In this document: positions 36,339 through 49,128 of the stretch, one piece after another
How the letters are laid out: every line of letters begins with the position of its first letter
Position numbering within the stretch: position 1 is the stretch's first letter
Assembly (NCBI GenBank): GCA_018223185.1
Contig: JAAEYW010000003.1
Location: forward strand, 152,074-216,073
Length of the DNA stretch: 64,000 bases
Direction of reading: 5' to 3'
DNA from: Oceanospirillales bacterium
GTDB lineage: Bacteria; Pseudomonadota; Gammaproteobacteria; Pseudomonadales; Balneatricaceae
Position numbers and translations under genes: made by a program
The notes under the pieces: generated by a model
What the model was told of the DNA's origin: nothing
Seen by the model: the letters and a program-made list of their open reading frames with translations, nothing else
Database searches by the model: none

Positions 36339-38712
36339 GCTTTCTCGGATACTCCTGGCGCCGATTAAAGGCTCAGAAGAGTTTGCTGAACGATTTTTGT
36401 TTCACCACCGGTTACCCGTTTTGCTGGTATTTGCAGCGCTGACCCTGTTTCTTGGCTGGCAGGCGGTCCAGATTCGTCCCGATGCCAGTTTTGTGAAGAT
36501 GATTCCCACGTCTCATCCCTACGTGGAGAACTATCTCAGAAACCGTGATGACCTTGCCGGGCTGGGGAACAGTGTCAGAGTTGCGGTAGCCGTTCGGGAG
36601 GGGGATATATTTACCGCCGGATTTCAGCAGACACTGCAAAAGATTACCGATGAGCTGTTTTTTATTCCCGGAGTAGACCGGGCCGCGCTGACCTCAATCT
36701 GGACGCCTAATGTGCGCTGGACCGAAGTGACCGAAGAGGGGTTTGTCGGTGGTCCTGTGATTCCGCTGGACTATGATGGCTCGCCAGCCAGTCTTGAACA
36801 GATCAAACTGAATGTTCTGCGATCCGGTCAGGTGGGGCGGCTGGTGGCCAACGATTTCCGCTCGGCGATTGTTCAGGTACCGCTGTTTGATAAACACCCG
36901 GATACCGGTGAGAAACTGGACTATCAGGTTTTATCTCAGCAACTGGAAAGTCTGATACGGGACCGATACCAGTCGGACACTATCAGTATCCATATTACCG
37001 GCTTTGCTAAAGTCGTTGGCGATCTTATCGATGGTGCCGCGCAGGTGGCGGTATTTTTCGGCATCGCTTTGTTAATTACCCTGGTACTGCTGTACCTCTA
37101 TTCCCGCAGCGTCAGCGGTACTCTGGTACCGCTGGCCTGTTCCGTGATTGCGGTGATCTGGCAGTTAGGGGTGTTAAAGTTGCTGGGCTACGGGCTGGAT
37201 CCGTACTCCATGCTGGTGCCCTTCCTGGTATTCGCTATTGCGGTCAGTCACGGGGTGCAGATTGTTAACACTATTGCGCTTGAGAGCGCTCGCGGCGCAG
37301 ACAGCTGGCTGGCCGCCCGACGGGCGTTCCGGGCGTTGTATATTCCAGGCCTGACCGCTTTGTTATCGGATGGTATCGGTTTTGTTACTCTGATGGTGAT
37401 TGAGATTCGGGTGATTCAGGATCTGGCGATCGCGGCATCGCTGGGCATTGCCGTGATTATCCTGACCAATCTGTTTCTGCTACCGGTCATCATGTCACTG
37501 CTGGGAATCGGTGAACGGGCCACCCGCAGAGCCCGGAATGCTGAGCAGAAACACCACAGCGGCTGGCGTCTGCTGACCTGGTTTGCGACCCCTCGCGGTG
37601 CAAAAGTGGCTGTCGTGGTTGCTCTGGTGTTAATGCTGGGCGGCTTGTATCAGGGACAAAAGCTACAGATCGGCGATCTGGACAGTGGTGCCCCCGAGTT
37701 GCGTCCGGATTCACGATATAATCTGGATAACCGTTTTATTACCCGGCATTACTCGACGTCCAGCGATATCTTTGTGGTGATGGTCACTACCCCAAAAGAA
37801 CAGTGTTCCAGTTTTGCCACGTTGTCGCTGGTGGATCGCTTTCAGTATTACCTGACCAATATTGAGGGGGTGCAGTCGAGTGTCTCTCTGGTGGATGTCT
37901 CCAGGCGTGTTACTGCAGGACTTAATGAGGGCAATCTCAAATGGCGCACGGTGAGTCGCAATCAGCTGGTGATCAATGCTTCCCTCTCCTATGTGCCTGC
38001 CGGACTGATGAACCCTTCCTGTTCGCTGTTGCCGGTCATTATCTTTCTGGATGATCATAAGGCCGCAACCCTGAGCAATCTGACCCGGCAGATAGAAGCG
38101 TTTGCTGCAGAATATGGTTCTGATCAGATAGCGTTTGAGATGGCTGCCGGAAACTCTGGTTTTGAAGCGGCCACTAACGAGGTGATCGGTACCGCCCAGT
38201 ATCAGATGCTGGCCTGGGTGTATGGTGTTGTCGGTTTGCTTTGCCTGCTGACGTTCCGTTCATTAAAAACGCTGATCTGCATTATCGCACCGCTGGCGCT
38301 GACCTCTCTTCTCTGTCAGGCGCTGATGGCCAGCTTTGGTATTGGCGTGAAGGTGGCGACTCTGCCCGTTATTGCTCTCGGGGTGGGGATCGGTGTGGAC
38401 TATGGTATCTATATCTACTCCAAACTGAACACTTATCTGGTGCAGGGAATGGGGTTGCAGGAGGCCTATCTTAATACCCTTAAAACCACCGGTAAGTCGG
38501 TTGCCTTCACCGGATTAACTCTGGCCATTGGGGTGGTGCTCTGGGTATTTTCACCGATCAAGTTTCAGGCAGATATGGGCGTGCTGCTCACCTTTATGTT
38601 CCTCTGGAATATGTTGGGTGCATTGGTGTTGCTGCCAGCACTTGCCTGTTTGCTGAGGTGTGATCGGATTCCAAGCACTGCCCGGACGGAGATGAAACAT
38701 GTTGTTAAATAA
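36331..38712 (+). CDS. RND/MMPL-family exporter
   Basis: A 793-residue inner-membrane transporter with the two-fold RND plan: helix 1, a large periplasmic loop (about 60-220), five helices, then the repeat with second loop (about 440-610). Motifs include SHGVQIVNTIA in helix 4 region and GVGIGVDYGIYIYSKL in the second half. Members of this branch move hydrophobic molecules such as lipids or hopanoids. It overlaps the YCF48-like gene by eight bases and the stress protein gene by 14, so the three form an operon. Confidence 0.88.
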   Translation: MNKLSRILLAPIKGSEEFAERFLFHHRLPVLLVFAALTLFLGWQAVQIRPDASFVKMIPTSHPYVENYLRNRDDLAGLGNSVRVAVAVREGDIFTAGFQQTLQKITDELFFIPGVDRAALTSIWTPNVRWTEVTEEGFVGGPVIPLDYDGSPASLEQIKLNVLRSGQVGRLVANDFRSAIVQVPLFDKHPDTGEKLDYQVLSQQLESLIRDRYQSDTISIHITGFAKVVGDLIDGAAQVAVFFGIALLITLVLLYLYSRSVSGTLVPLACSVIAVIWQLGVLKLLGYGLDPYSMLVPFLVFAIAVSHGVQIVNTIALESARGADSWLAARRAFRALYIPGLTALLSDGIGFVTLMVIEIRVIQDLAIAASLGIAVIILTNLFLLPVIMSLLGIGERATRRARNAEQKHHSGWRLLTWFATPRGAKVAVVVALVLMLGGLYQGQKLQIGDLDSGAPELRPDSRYNLDNRFITRHYSTSSDIFVVMVTTPKEQCSSFATLSLVDRFQYYLTNIEGVQSSVSLVDVSRRVTAGLNEGNLKWRTVSRNQLVINASLSYVPAGLMNPSCSLLPVIIFLDDHKAATLSNLTRQIEAFAAEYGSDQIAFEMAAGNSGFEAATNEVIGTAQYQMLAWVYGVVGLLCLLTFRSLKTLICIIAPLALTSLLCQALMASFGIGVKVATLPVIALGVGIGVDYGIYIYSKLNTYLVQGMGLQEAYLNTLKTTGKSVAFTGLTLAIGVVLWVFSPIKFQADMGVLLTFMFLWNMLGALVLLPALACLLRCDRIPSTARTEMKHVVK

Positions 38713-39526
38713 ACGCATACTGCTGGTGCTTGATCAACGTGATCAGGCTTGTAATGGCTTACAGCGCTGTCGCCTGATCGCCGGACGTTTGCACAGTCCT
38801 GTCACTCTGGTCTGGCTTGGCGATGACCCGCGGGAGTCAGTCGGACAGCTGGAGAATGATGGCATTGCTGTCACGCTTGTTATCACATCCAGGGATAAGT
38901 TGCTAACGGTGCTGACTAAACTGTTGAAGCAACAAGCTTTTGGTTTGTTGGTGAAAAGCTGTGATCCGCGCAGGAAAGGGTTTATGACATCTCTGGATGG
39001 GCAAATTCTGCGGGATCTTCCCTGTCCTGTATTGTTGGTTAAGCAAGACCAGCTCTGGCAGGATGGTGTGGTTATGGCTGCGGTCAACTCTCTCGCTGAA
39101 GATAGCCATCAGTTACAGCTCAATGATGATCTGTTGAAGGTCGCAGCGCAGATTGCGGTAGCGACCGATTCAGCACTGGCGGCAGCCGTTGCCTGCCCTT
39201 CTGCGATGATGGGGGGAGACCCCGAGATGCAGTCAGAAGAGTTGATCCAGGAACTGGCACGACAGGCAATAGACACTCAGTTGAACCGGTTACAGCTTAA
39301 GGCGCAGGCACTCGCGGTGGGTGAAGGGCCGCCTGAATACTGGATTCCAGAAGCCGCAGGTCAGCTCGGTGCACGGCTGGTGGTGATAGGCACCCGTGCC
39401 CGGGGTGGCATCAAAGGGTTGCTGATCGGTAATACCGCAGAGCGGATATTGCCGCGGCTGGACTGCGATATTCTGGTGTTGCGCATCGGCCTGTCTGATG
39501 CGGTGGTGCCGGTATTGCAGCAGTAA
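38699..39526 (+). CDS. Tandem universal stress protein (UspA superfamily)
   Basis: A 275-residue protein made of two Usp-like domains. The second keeps the ATP-binding signature GTRARGGIKGLLIGNTAERI (G-2x-G-9x-G type), the first has lost it. The start overlaps the exporter gene. Two-domain Usp proteins of the UspE kind regulate stress and motility; in this operon it may tune envelope transport. A terminator follows directly. Confidence 0.85.
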   Translation: MLLNKRILLVLDQRDQACNGLQRCRLIAGRLHSPVTLVWLGDDPRESVGQLENDGIAVTLVITSRDKLLTVLTKLLKQQAFGLLVKSCDPRRKGFMTSLDGQILRDLPCPVLLVKQDQLWQDGVVMAAVNSLAEDSHQLQLNDDLLKVAAQIAVATDSALAAAVACPSAMMGGDPEMQSEELIQELARQAIDTQLNRLQLKAQALAVGEGPPEYWIPEAAGQLGARLVVIGTRARGGIKGLLIGNTAERILPRLDCDILVLRIGLSDAVVPVLQQ

Positions 39527-39540
39527 AACGGTTTTATTAA

Positions 39541-39567
39541 AAAAGCCCGGCTTGTCCGGGCTTTTTT
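39541..39567 (+). terminator. Intrinsic terminator after the exporter operon
   Basis: AAAAGCCCGG (39541-39550), loop CTTGT, CCGGGCTTTT (39556-39565) continuing into a T run. Confidence 0.92.
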
Positions 39568-39784
39568 GTTAATGAAAATAAAGTTCGGTCTTATTTATAT
39601 CTCATTGATTTTTAATACTTAATATTGGTTTATATGTTTCGTGATTTTTTGTGTTAGTGATAATGAAAGGTTTTGTTATTGGTTAATGAGGGCGCTTCAT
39701 AGATCCTCAGTGCATAAAATTAATAACACTAGGTATCTGTGTCTGAGACATAGGTAGCGATACAGGATCTGTCGAGGTGTCATC

Positions 39785-41584
39785 ATGCCGGAATATAAAG
39801 CGCCCTTAAGAGATATTCAGTTTGTACTGGATGAAATGTTACAAAGTGAGCAGCACTACCAGAATCTGCCGGGCTGTGAAGAGGCTACTCCGGATATGCT
39901 GGGTGCCATTCTGGAGGAGGGTGCTAAATTTGCTGAGCGTGTGCTGGCACCTCTGAACCAGGTTGGCGACCGGGAAGGCTGCCAGTTGATTGACGGTGAG
40001 GTGAAGACCCCTACCGGTTTTAAAGAGGCCTATCAGCAGTTTGTTGAGGGTGGCTGGCCATCACTGGCCCATGACCCTGAGTGGGGTGGACAGGGGCTGC
40101 CGGAGTCGATTGGTATTGTGCTCAATGAAATGGTCGGATCGGCTAACTGGTCCTGGAGTATGTATCCTGGGCTGAGCCACGGTGCGATGAATACTATCGA
40201 GGCCCATGGTACAGAAGCACAGAAACAGACGTATCTGACCAAACTGATCAGTGGTGAGTGGACCGGTACCATGTGCCTGACCGAGTCCCACTGCGGTACT
40301 GATCTGGGGATGCTGAAAACGAAAGCGGAACCCCAGGCGGATGGCAGTTATAAGATTAGCGGAACCAAGATTTTTATCTCCGCGGGTGAGCACGATATGG
40401 CTGATAACATTGTTCATATTGTGCTGGCGCGCTTGCCGGATGCGCCTCAGGGTACCAAAGGTATTTCTTTGTTTATCGTGCCCAAGTTTATGCCGGACGC
40501 TGCCGGAAATATCGGTGAACGAAACAGTCTCAGTTGTGGTTCGCTGGAACATAAGATGGGCATCCACGGTAATTCTACCTGTGTGATGAATTTTGATGGC
40601 GCGACAGGCTATCTGATCGGACCTGAAAATAAAGGTCTGAACTGTATGTTTACCTTTATGAATACCGCGCGTCTGGGAACGGCTCTGCAGGGGCTGGCTC
40701 ATGCAGAGTGGGGGTACCAGAACTCTCTGGCCTATGCCCGTGATCGTCTGCAGATGCGGGCACTGAATGGTCCTGCCTGCCCCGATAAGCCTGCTGATCC
40801 GATTATTGTTCATCCCGATGTGCGGCGCATGCTGCTGACCCAGAAAGCTTTTGCCGAGGGTGGCCGGGCACTGATCTATTACTGCGCGCAGCTGGTGGAC
40901 CGGGTTAATCTGACGACCGACAGCGATGAGCGCCAGCAGGCGGATACTCAGCTGGCCTTCCTGACGCCGATCGCTAAAGCGTTCCTCACTGAGACTGGTT
41001 TTGAGTCCGCCAATCTGGGGCTGCAGATCTTTGGCGGTCATGGTTATATCAGTGAATGGGGGATGGAACAGAACGTTCGCGATAGCCGTATCTCTATGCT
41101 CTATGAAGGTACCACCGGTATTCAGGCGCTCGACTTGCTGGGACGTAAGGTGCTGATGACTCAGGGAGAGTCACTTAAGTCCTTTACCAAAGTGGTTCAC
41201 AAGTTCTGTGAGTCGCAGGCAGATAACCGTCCGCTACAGGAGTTTATCAATCCGCTTGCCCGGATCAACCGCGAATGGGGTGATCTGACCACCCGAATCG
41301 GTATGAAAGCGATGATGAACCGGGAAGAGGTCGGCGCCGCGTCTGTCGATTACCTGATGTATTCTGGCTACGTAACGATGGCGTATCTGTGGGCCCGGAT
41401 GGCAGCGACTGCACAGCAGAAACTGGATGCCGGAGAGGGCGATCGGCGTTTTTATCAGGCGAAACTTAAAACGGCCCGGTTCTACTTTGAACGTATTTTG
41501 CCGCGGACGAAGACGCTCGAAGCAACTATCGATTCCGGTGCGGATAACCTCCTGGCGATGGATGAAGATGAATTTTCCTGTTGA
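39785..41584 (+). CDS. Acyl-CoA dehydrogenase, FadE1/DmdC type
   Basis: FAD enzyme that oxidises acyl-CoA to 2-enoyl-CoA. The 599 residues, longer than classical 380-residue enzymes, include an N-terminal extension ([19 protein letters not shown]), the flavin-binding [13 protein letters not shown], catalytic-loop [16 protein letters not shown] and a C-terminal extra domain. The pattern fits Pseudomonas FadE1 (PA0506) very closely and also the family of DmdC, the methylmercaptopropionyl-CoA dehydrogenase of DMSP breakdown. Neighbouring FadD-like and crotonase genes suit fatty acid oxidation better; DMSP use stays possible. A palindrome TGTCTGAGACA lies at 39740-39750 upstream. Confidence 0.9.
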   Translation: MPEYKAPLRDIQFVLDEMLQSEQHYQNLPGCEEATPDMLGAILEEGAKFAERVLAPLNQVGDREGCQLIDGEVKTPTGFKEAYQQFVEGGWPSLAHDPEWGGQGLPESIGIVLNEMVGSANWSWSMYPGLSHGAMNTIEAHGTEAQKQTYLTKLISGEWTGTMCLTESHCGTDLGMLKTKAEPQADGSYKISGTKIFISAGEHDMADNIVHIVLARLPDAPQGTKGISLFIVPKFMPDAAGNIGERNSLSCGSLEHKMGIHGNSTCVMNFDGATGYLIGPENKGLNCMFTFMNTARLGTALQGLAHAEWGYQNSLAYARDRLQMRALNGPACPDKPADPIIVHPDVRRMLLTQKAFAEGGRALIYYCAQLVDRVNLTTDSDERQQADTQLAFLTPIAKAFLTETGFESANLGLQIFGGHGYISEWGMEQNVRDSRISMLYEGTTGIQALDLLGRKVLMTQGESLKSFTKVVHKFCESQADNRPLQEFINPLARINREWGDLTTRIGMKAMMNREEVGAASVDYLMYSGYVTMAYLWARMAATAQQKLDAGEGDRRFYQAKLKTARFYFERILPRTKTLEATIDSGADNLLAMDEDEFSC

Positions 41585-41715
41585 TAAACAATGACTAAGC
41601 TGCTTAGAATCAGAGCTTGCCGGGCGCTACTGAGTGGTCTGATCAGTGTGAATTGTCGTGTGCGGCGGGGCTGTTCGCAATTGAAGACGCGGGCGAACGA
41701 AACGGAGAGATAGAT

Positions 41716-42033
41716 ATGTCAGAAATTCAGGGTTGGTTTGAAATGATGACCGGGCGGTTTAACAGTGCTGCCGCAGCAGGTCTTGACGCGGTATTTCAAT
41801 ATAAGCTTGATGAGGGCGATGCTTATTATGCTTCTGTTTCAGGAGGCGAATGCGCTCTGAGCAAAGGCGAACATAACAGTCCCAGCGTGGTGCTGATGAT
41901 GGATAGCCAGACCTTTAAAGAGGTGTTGGATGGTGAAACCAACGGCATGCAGGCGTTTATGGCTGGCCGCATCCGTGCTGATGGCGATATTATGCTGGCC
42001 ACCCGGCTGGAAGCGCTGTTTCCGGCCAGTTAA
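41716..42033 (+). CDS. SCP2 sterol-carrier-like lipid-binding protein
   Basis: A 105-residue SCP2-domain protein from ATG 41716 (CGGAGAGA upstream). The VFQYKLDEGDAYYASVSGG strand pattern and MQAFMAGRIRADGDIMLATR helix end are characteristic. SCP2 proteins bind acyl-CoA or lipids in a hydrophobic tunnel. Its place between acyl-CoA dehydrogenase and ligase genes suggests a carrier role in fatty acid breakdown. Confidence 0.85.
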   Translation: MSEIQGWFEMMTGRFNSAAAAGLDAVFQYKLDEGDAYYASVSGGECALSKGEHNSPSVVLMMDSQTFKEVLDGETNGMQAFMAGRIRADGDIMLATRLEALFPAS

Positions 42034-42183
42034 TTTAGGAATCGGCGACATCAGACTACTGTTGTTGCTGATTTTATTCGACTTTTTTGTCTGAGCACTT
42101 ATGCTGAGAAAAACAGGTTGAACTCTGTATCCTGTATAAAACAGCCAATCAACAATAACAATTACAGTAGACGGGATCTGAAC

Positions 42184-43848
42184 ATGGATCAAAAAGTACG
42201 CGGCAGCTGGATTCCGGAAGCACTGAATCCAAAAGGCTACAGCACACTGACAGACGTTATTCAGCGAATCGTCAGTGACTATGCCTCTAAAACAGCCTTT
42301 ACCAGCTTCGGCTATGCGATGAGTTATGCTGAGCTTGGACGGTTATCGGATGCGTTTGCCGCTTACCTGCAGCAGGAAACAGATCTGCAGCCGGGAGATC
42401 GTATTGCCATTCAATTACCGAATCTCAATCAGTACCCGGTGGTACTATTTGGTGCGCTGAAAGCGGGTCTGGTCATTGTTAATACCAATCCGTTGTACAC
42501 TCCCAGAGAACTGGAAAACCAGTTTAATGACTCTGGCGCTAAAGCGTTGGTGGTCTACAAAGGGGTTGCGCATAATGTCGATAAGATCATTGCCAATACC
42601 GGCATTAAATATATCTTTACCACCCAGATTGCCGATCTTCATCCACCGCTAAAACGGCTACTGATTAACTCCACAGTAAAATATATCAAGAGGATGGAGC
42701 CTGAATACCATCTGCCCCAGGCTGTTGAGTTGCGTTATGCGTTAGACCAGAAAGCAGGCCAGCAGCCGCAAGCTGTCTCCCGTCAATGCGCGGATGTTGC
42801 GGTATTACAATATACTGGCGGAACCACCGGGGTAGCCAAAGGGGCGATGCTGACTCACGGTAATCTGATCTCTAATTTTCTTCAGGGTGTCAAACTGATA
42901 TCAGGTGCGGATGAAGCGTGGGCTGAGACGGTGGTTGCCCCCTTACCGCTTTATCATATCTATGCTTTTACCATCACTATGGCGGTGCTTGAGCTGGGTG
43001 GGAATAACCTGCTGATTGCAAACCCCCGGGATATAAGCGGATTTATTAAAGAATTGCAGAAGCATACGATGTCAGCCTTCATCGGGCTGAATACGCTGTT
43101 TGTAGCGATCTGTAACCATAAAGACAGTAAGGCGATCGATTTCAGTCAGCTTAAAGTCACTCTGTCCGGCGGAATGGCTCTGACCTTAGCCGCGGCAACG
43201 GCTTGGGAGAAGTTAACCGGTTGCCAGGTTCTGGAAGCCTATGGTCTGACCGAAACCTCTCCGGCGGTGGCGATGAACCCTCCAGGCCGTATCCGGGTCG
43301 GTACGATTGGGCCGCCGGTGACTGAAACTGAGGTAAAAATAATCGGAGCCGATGGTCAGGCGCTCGGTGTCGGTGAGCCTGGAGAGTTATGCGTTAAAGG
43401 GCCTCAGGTGATGCTAGGGTACTGGCAGAAGGAGCAGGCAACCCAAAGCTGTTTCACTGATGATGGTTTTTTTATTACCGGCGATGTAGCAATTATTGAA
43501 GCTGATGGTTATCTGCGCATCGTTGACCGGGCTAAAGATATGATCAATGTTTCCGGTTTCAATGTGTATCCCAATGAAGTTGAGGATGTTGTAACCCTGC
43601 ATCCTGCTGTTGTTGAGTGTGCGGCAGTGGGGGTGCCGGATGAGCATAGTGGCGAGATTGTGAAGATTTTTGTGGTGGCTCAGGCAACGGTTACCAGCGA
43701 GGAAATCCGTAACTGGTGTAAGGAACGACTGACCCCTTACAAAGTCCCGAAGATTGTGGAGTTCGTCGATGATCTGCCAAAATCAAATGTGGGTAAAGTG
43801 CTGCGGCGTATGCTTCGCAATGATAAGCCAGGCAGCCATGCGGCCTGA
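42184..43848 (+). CDS. fadD: Long-chain fatty acid-CoA ligase, FadD type
   Basis: Activates fatty acids to acyl-CoA through an acyl-adenylate. 554 residues from ATG 42184. AMP-binding motifs: YTGGTTGVAKGAM (P loop), YGLTETSP, and GDVAIIEADGYLRIVDRAKD with the hinge; the catalytic C-terminal lysine is in SNVGKVLRRML. Closest in pattern to Pseudomonas FadD1/FadD2 (RIAIQLPN, NTNPLYT). The symbol refers to the family; several paralogues are usual in such genomes. Confidence 0.9.
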   Translation: MDQKVRGSWIPEALNPKGYSTLTDVIQRIVSDYASKTAFTSFGYAMSYAELGRLSDAFAAYLQQETDLQPGDRIAIQLPNLNQYPVVLFGALKAGLVIVNTNPLYTPRELENQFNDSGAKALVVYKGVAHNVDKIIANTGIKYIFTTQIADLHPPLKRLLINSTVKYIKRMEPEYHLPQAVELRYALDQKAGQQPQAVSRQCADVAVLQYTGGTTGVAKGAMLTHGNLISNFLQGVKLISGADEAWAETVVAPLPLYHIYAFTITMAVLELGGNNLLIANPRDISGFIKELQKHTMSAFIGLNTLFVAICNHKDSKAIDFSQLKVTLSGGMALTLAAATAWEKLTGCQVLEAYGLTETSPAVAMNPPGRIRVGTIGPPVTETEVKIIGADGQALGVGEPGELCVKGPQVMLGYWQKEQATQSCFTDDGFFITGDVAIIEADGYLRIVDRAKDMINVSGFNVYPNEVEDVVTLHPAVVECAAVGVPDEHSGEIVKIFVVAQATVTSEEIRNWCKERLTPYKVPKIVEFVDDLPKSNVGKVLRRMLRNDKPGSHAA

Positions 43849-43910
43849 ACAGCTGGCCCGCCGACGCATGGCAATACCATCAATTAATACTGATCATACA
43901 GGAGTCAGTT

Positions 43911-44681
43911 GTGAGTGAATTACTGAATGTCACAATCCGGGATCGCATTTGTCAGATTCTGCTGAACCGCCCCGAGAAAAAAAATGCTCTCACGCTGGCA
44001 ATGTACGAAGCTTTAACCCAGGCGCTGGTCAGCGCCGACGCGGATCCGGGTGTCAGAGTGATTCTGCTGGGTTCCACCAGTGACAGCTTCTGTTCCGGTA
44101 ATGATATTGCTGATTTTATTGCGGCATCGAGTCGTCCGGATGCCGTTGCGGCGCCTCTGGCCTTTTTGCAGACAATCGCCTCCCTGGCTAAGCCTGTTAT
44201 GGCGGTGGTACCGGGTGCTGCAGTGGGAATAGGTACTACGCTGTTGCTGCATTGTGATCTGGTGATCGCCAGTGATCAGGCCCGTTTTCAGCTGCCATTT
44301 GCCCGCTTAGGGCTGGTGCCTGAAGGGGGCTCCAGCTTGCTGTTTCCGCAACTGGTCGGGCATCGCCGGGCATTTGAACTGTTGGTGATGGGAGAGTCGT
44401 TCAGTGCTGCAACCGCCAGAGAGCTGGGGCTGATTAACCGGGTAGTGATGCTACAGAGTTTACAGGATCTGGCAATGCTCGAGGCCGGTAAACTGGCTGC
44501 TCTGGCACCCGAAGCGGTACGACTGAGTAAAGCGATGCTGCGCAGTCATACTCAATCTCAGTTAGAAGCGGTGCTGGTGGCTGAGGTTGAGCAGTTTGCC
44601 TCCAGATTAGGATCGGCGGAAGCCGCTGAAGCGCTGCAGGCGTTTATGGAGAAGCGTGAACCGGACTTCTCCCGTTTCTGA
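43911..44681 (+). CDS. Enoyl-CoA hydratase/isomerase family protein
   Basis: Crotonase-fold enzyme of 256 residues, GTG start. Oxyanion-hole segments SDSFCSGNDIADF and VPGAAVGIGTTLLLHCD are clear. Only one catalytic acid is evident, E in LVPEGGSS, and the first hydratase glutamate position is alanine/glycine-rich, so it looks more like an isomerase (PaaG or ECI2 type) than a hydratase. It would help shift double bonds of unsaturated acyl-CoA next to the FadD-like gene. Confidence 0.82.
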   Translation: MSELLNVTIRDRICQILLNRPEKKNALTLAMYEALTQALVSADADPGVRVILLGSTSDSFCSGNDIADFIAASSRPDAVAAPLAFLQTIASLAKPVMAVVPGAAVGIGTTLLLHCDLVIASDQARFQLPFARLGLVPEGGSSLLFPQLVGHRRAFELLVMGESFSAATARELGLINRVVMLQSLQDLAMLEAGKLAALAPEAVRLSKAMLRSHTQSQLEAVLVAEVEQFASRLGSAEAAEALQAFMEKREPDFSRF

Positions 44682-44713
44682 CCTGTTGCGTCTGATCTAG
44701 TGTTTTTTTTAGT

Positions 44714-45292
44714 TTATTGATTGCCCTTATGACGTAATAACAGATCGCCATACAGGGCTTTTATTTCCGCAAGGTCTTTGTCCACATCCCCGCTTGTTGT
44801 ATAGCTGCAGTAGATACCGGCTTTACGGGCACGCAGGTCCAGATAGGCGGTCAGAACCGGAACGCCTGCCTGGTGGGCAATATGGTAGAAGCCTGTTTTC
44901 CACTCATCGACCTGTGAACGGGTGCCTTCAGGGGCGATAACCAGATAGAGCTGATCGGCACTATCAAACTGAGCGGCTGCCTGAGAGACAACATTAAGGG
45001 ATTTTGACCGGTCGATGGGAATCCCTCCCAGCCACATCATCAGGTGGCGGAACGGAAACCTGAATATCTGCACCTTTCCCATCCAGTAGATTGGCAGCTC
45101 CTGGCTAAAAGCCAGCATCAGTGCATACGGAAGATCCCAGTTACTGGTATGCGGCGCTCCGATCAGGACGCACTTATCTATGCCCTGTATGGCTGTAAAA
45201 TCCAGCTGCCACTTTTTCATTTTCAGGAATTTACGTGAGATCCAGCACAGCGCTGGTTGTAATACCGGGTTGTCAAAAATAGTCGAGTGCAT
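44714..45292 (-). CDS. PlsC-like lysophospholipid acyltransferase
   Basis: A 192-residue single-domain acyltransferase. HX4D motif HTSNWD, substrate-binding IPIDRSKS and APEGTRSQ are in the usual order and spacing. It belongs to the short soluble-looking branch that lacks a long N-terminal membrane segment. Convergent with the crotonase gene and divergent from fadB. Acyl acceptor unknown. Confidence 0.88.
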   Translation of the reverse strand: MHSTIFDNPVLQPALCWISRKFLKMKKWQLDFTAIQGIDKCVLIGAPHTSNWDLPYALMLAFSQELPIYWMGKVQIFRFPFRHLMMWLGGIPIDRSKSLNVVSQAAAQFDSADQLYLVIAPEGTRSQVDEWKTGFYHIAHQAGVPVLTAYLDLRARKAGIYCSYTTSGDVDKDLAEIKALYGDLLLRHKGNQ

Positions 45293-45683
45293 GAGAGATC
45301 TGAAAGTGTAGCCATTTTCGGACTATTATAATGTTATTTGACCCTATCTGATATGCAACCCGATTGCGCGCTGAAGCGGTTCCTTTGTTTTATTCTTTGC
45401 TGGATCGTGTAAACGCCGGAAATGATATTTTTCAGCTCATAATTGTCAATTATCTATTTTCCATAACTATCTGATTTAAAATCAGATAATGTTCATTTAG
45501 ACGATTTTGTTACTGATAAAGGCTATTTTTGTTATTGCTGTAAAATCCCCCGTGACTAGACTTAAAAAGTCTGTGCTGTACGCAGTGTTATCTCCCTGTT
45601 TCTGATTTGGCAGTCCGGCGTACAGAGAAAGAGTCAGATTCTTGCTATGACTAACAATAATTATCCTGAGTATGGAGTGCACC
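45293..45683. other. Control region upstream of fadBA
   Basis: AT-rich, without a gene. It contains the 21-base palindrome at 45468-45488, a related single half site TATCTGATA at 45345-45353, and a small dyad AGACTT-AAA-AAGTCT at 45558-45572. The promoter is probably between 45490 and 45660 but I cannot place it firmly. Confidence 0.5.
45468..45488. promoter_or_regulatory. Palindromic operator candidate upstream of fadBA
   Basis: TATCTGATTT-A-AAATCAGATA, a perfect 10-1-10 inverted repeat some 200 bases before fadB. Size and symmetry fit a dimeric repressor of the TetR or GntR type; the sequence is not the known PsrA or E. coli FadR consensus. Confidence 0.55.
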
Positions 45684-49047
<3,364 letters not shown>

Positions 49048-49080
49048 TTACAACCGCAGCAGCGGTTGCTGATAATAGTA

Positions 49081-49127
49081 AAACCCCGGATACTGTGACC
49101 AGGTGTTACATGATCCGGGGTTTTTTA
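49081..49127 (+). terminator. Intrinsic terminator after fadA
   Basis: AAACCCCGGAT (49081-49091) pairs with ATCCGGGGTTT (49113-49123), followed by a T run to 49127. The next gene's TTG start is two bases further on. Confidence 0.9.
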
Positions 49128-49128
49128 T

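Noticed and set aside
40061-41041. Long leftward frame antisense to the acyl-CoA dehydrogenase
   Set aside because: Shadow of a well-conserved gene; translation is His/Gln/Thr-rich as typical for antisense frames.
39785-44681. A dedicated DMSP demethylation pathway (dmdBCD)
   Set aside because: The dehydrogenase fits FadE1 at least as well, the ligase is clearly FadD-like, the crotonase looks like an isomerase, and no dmdA is visible.
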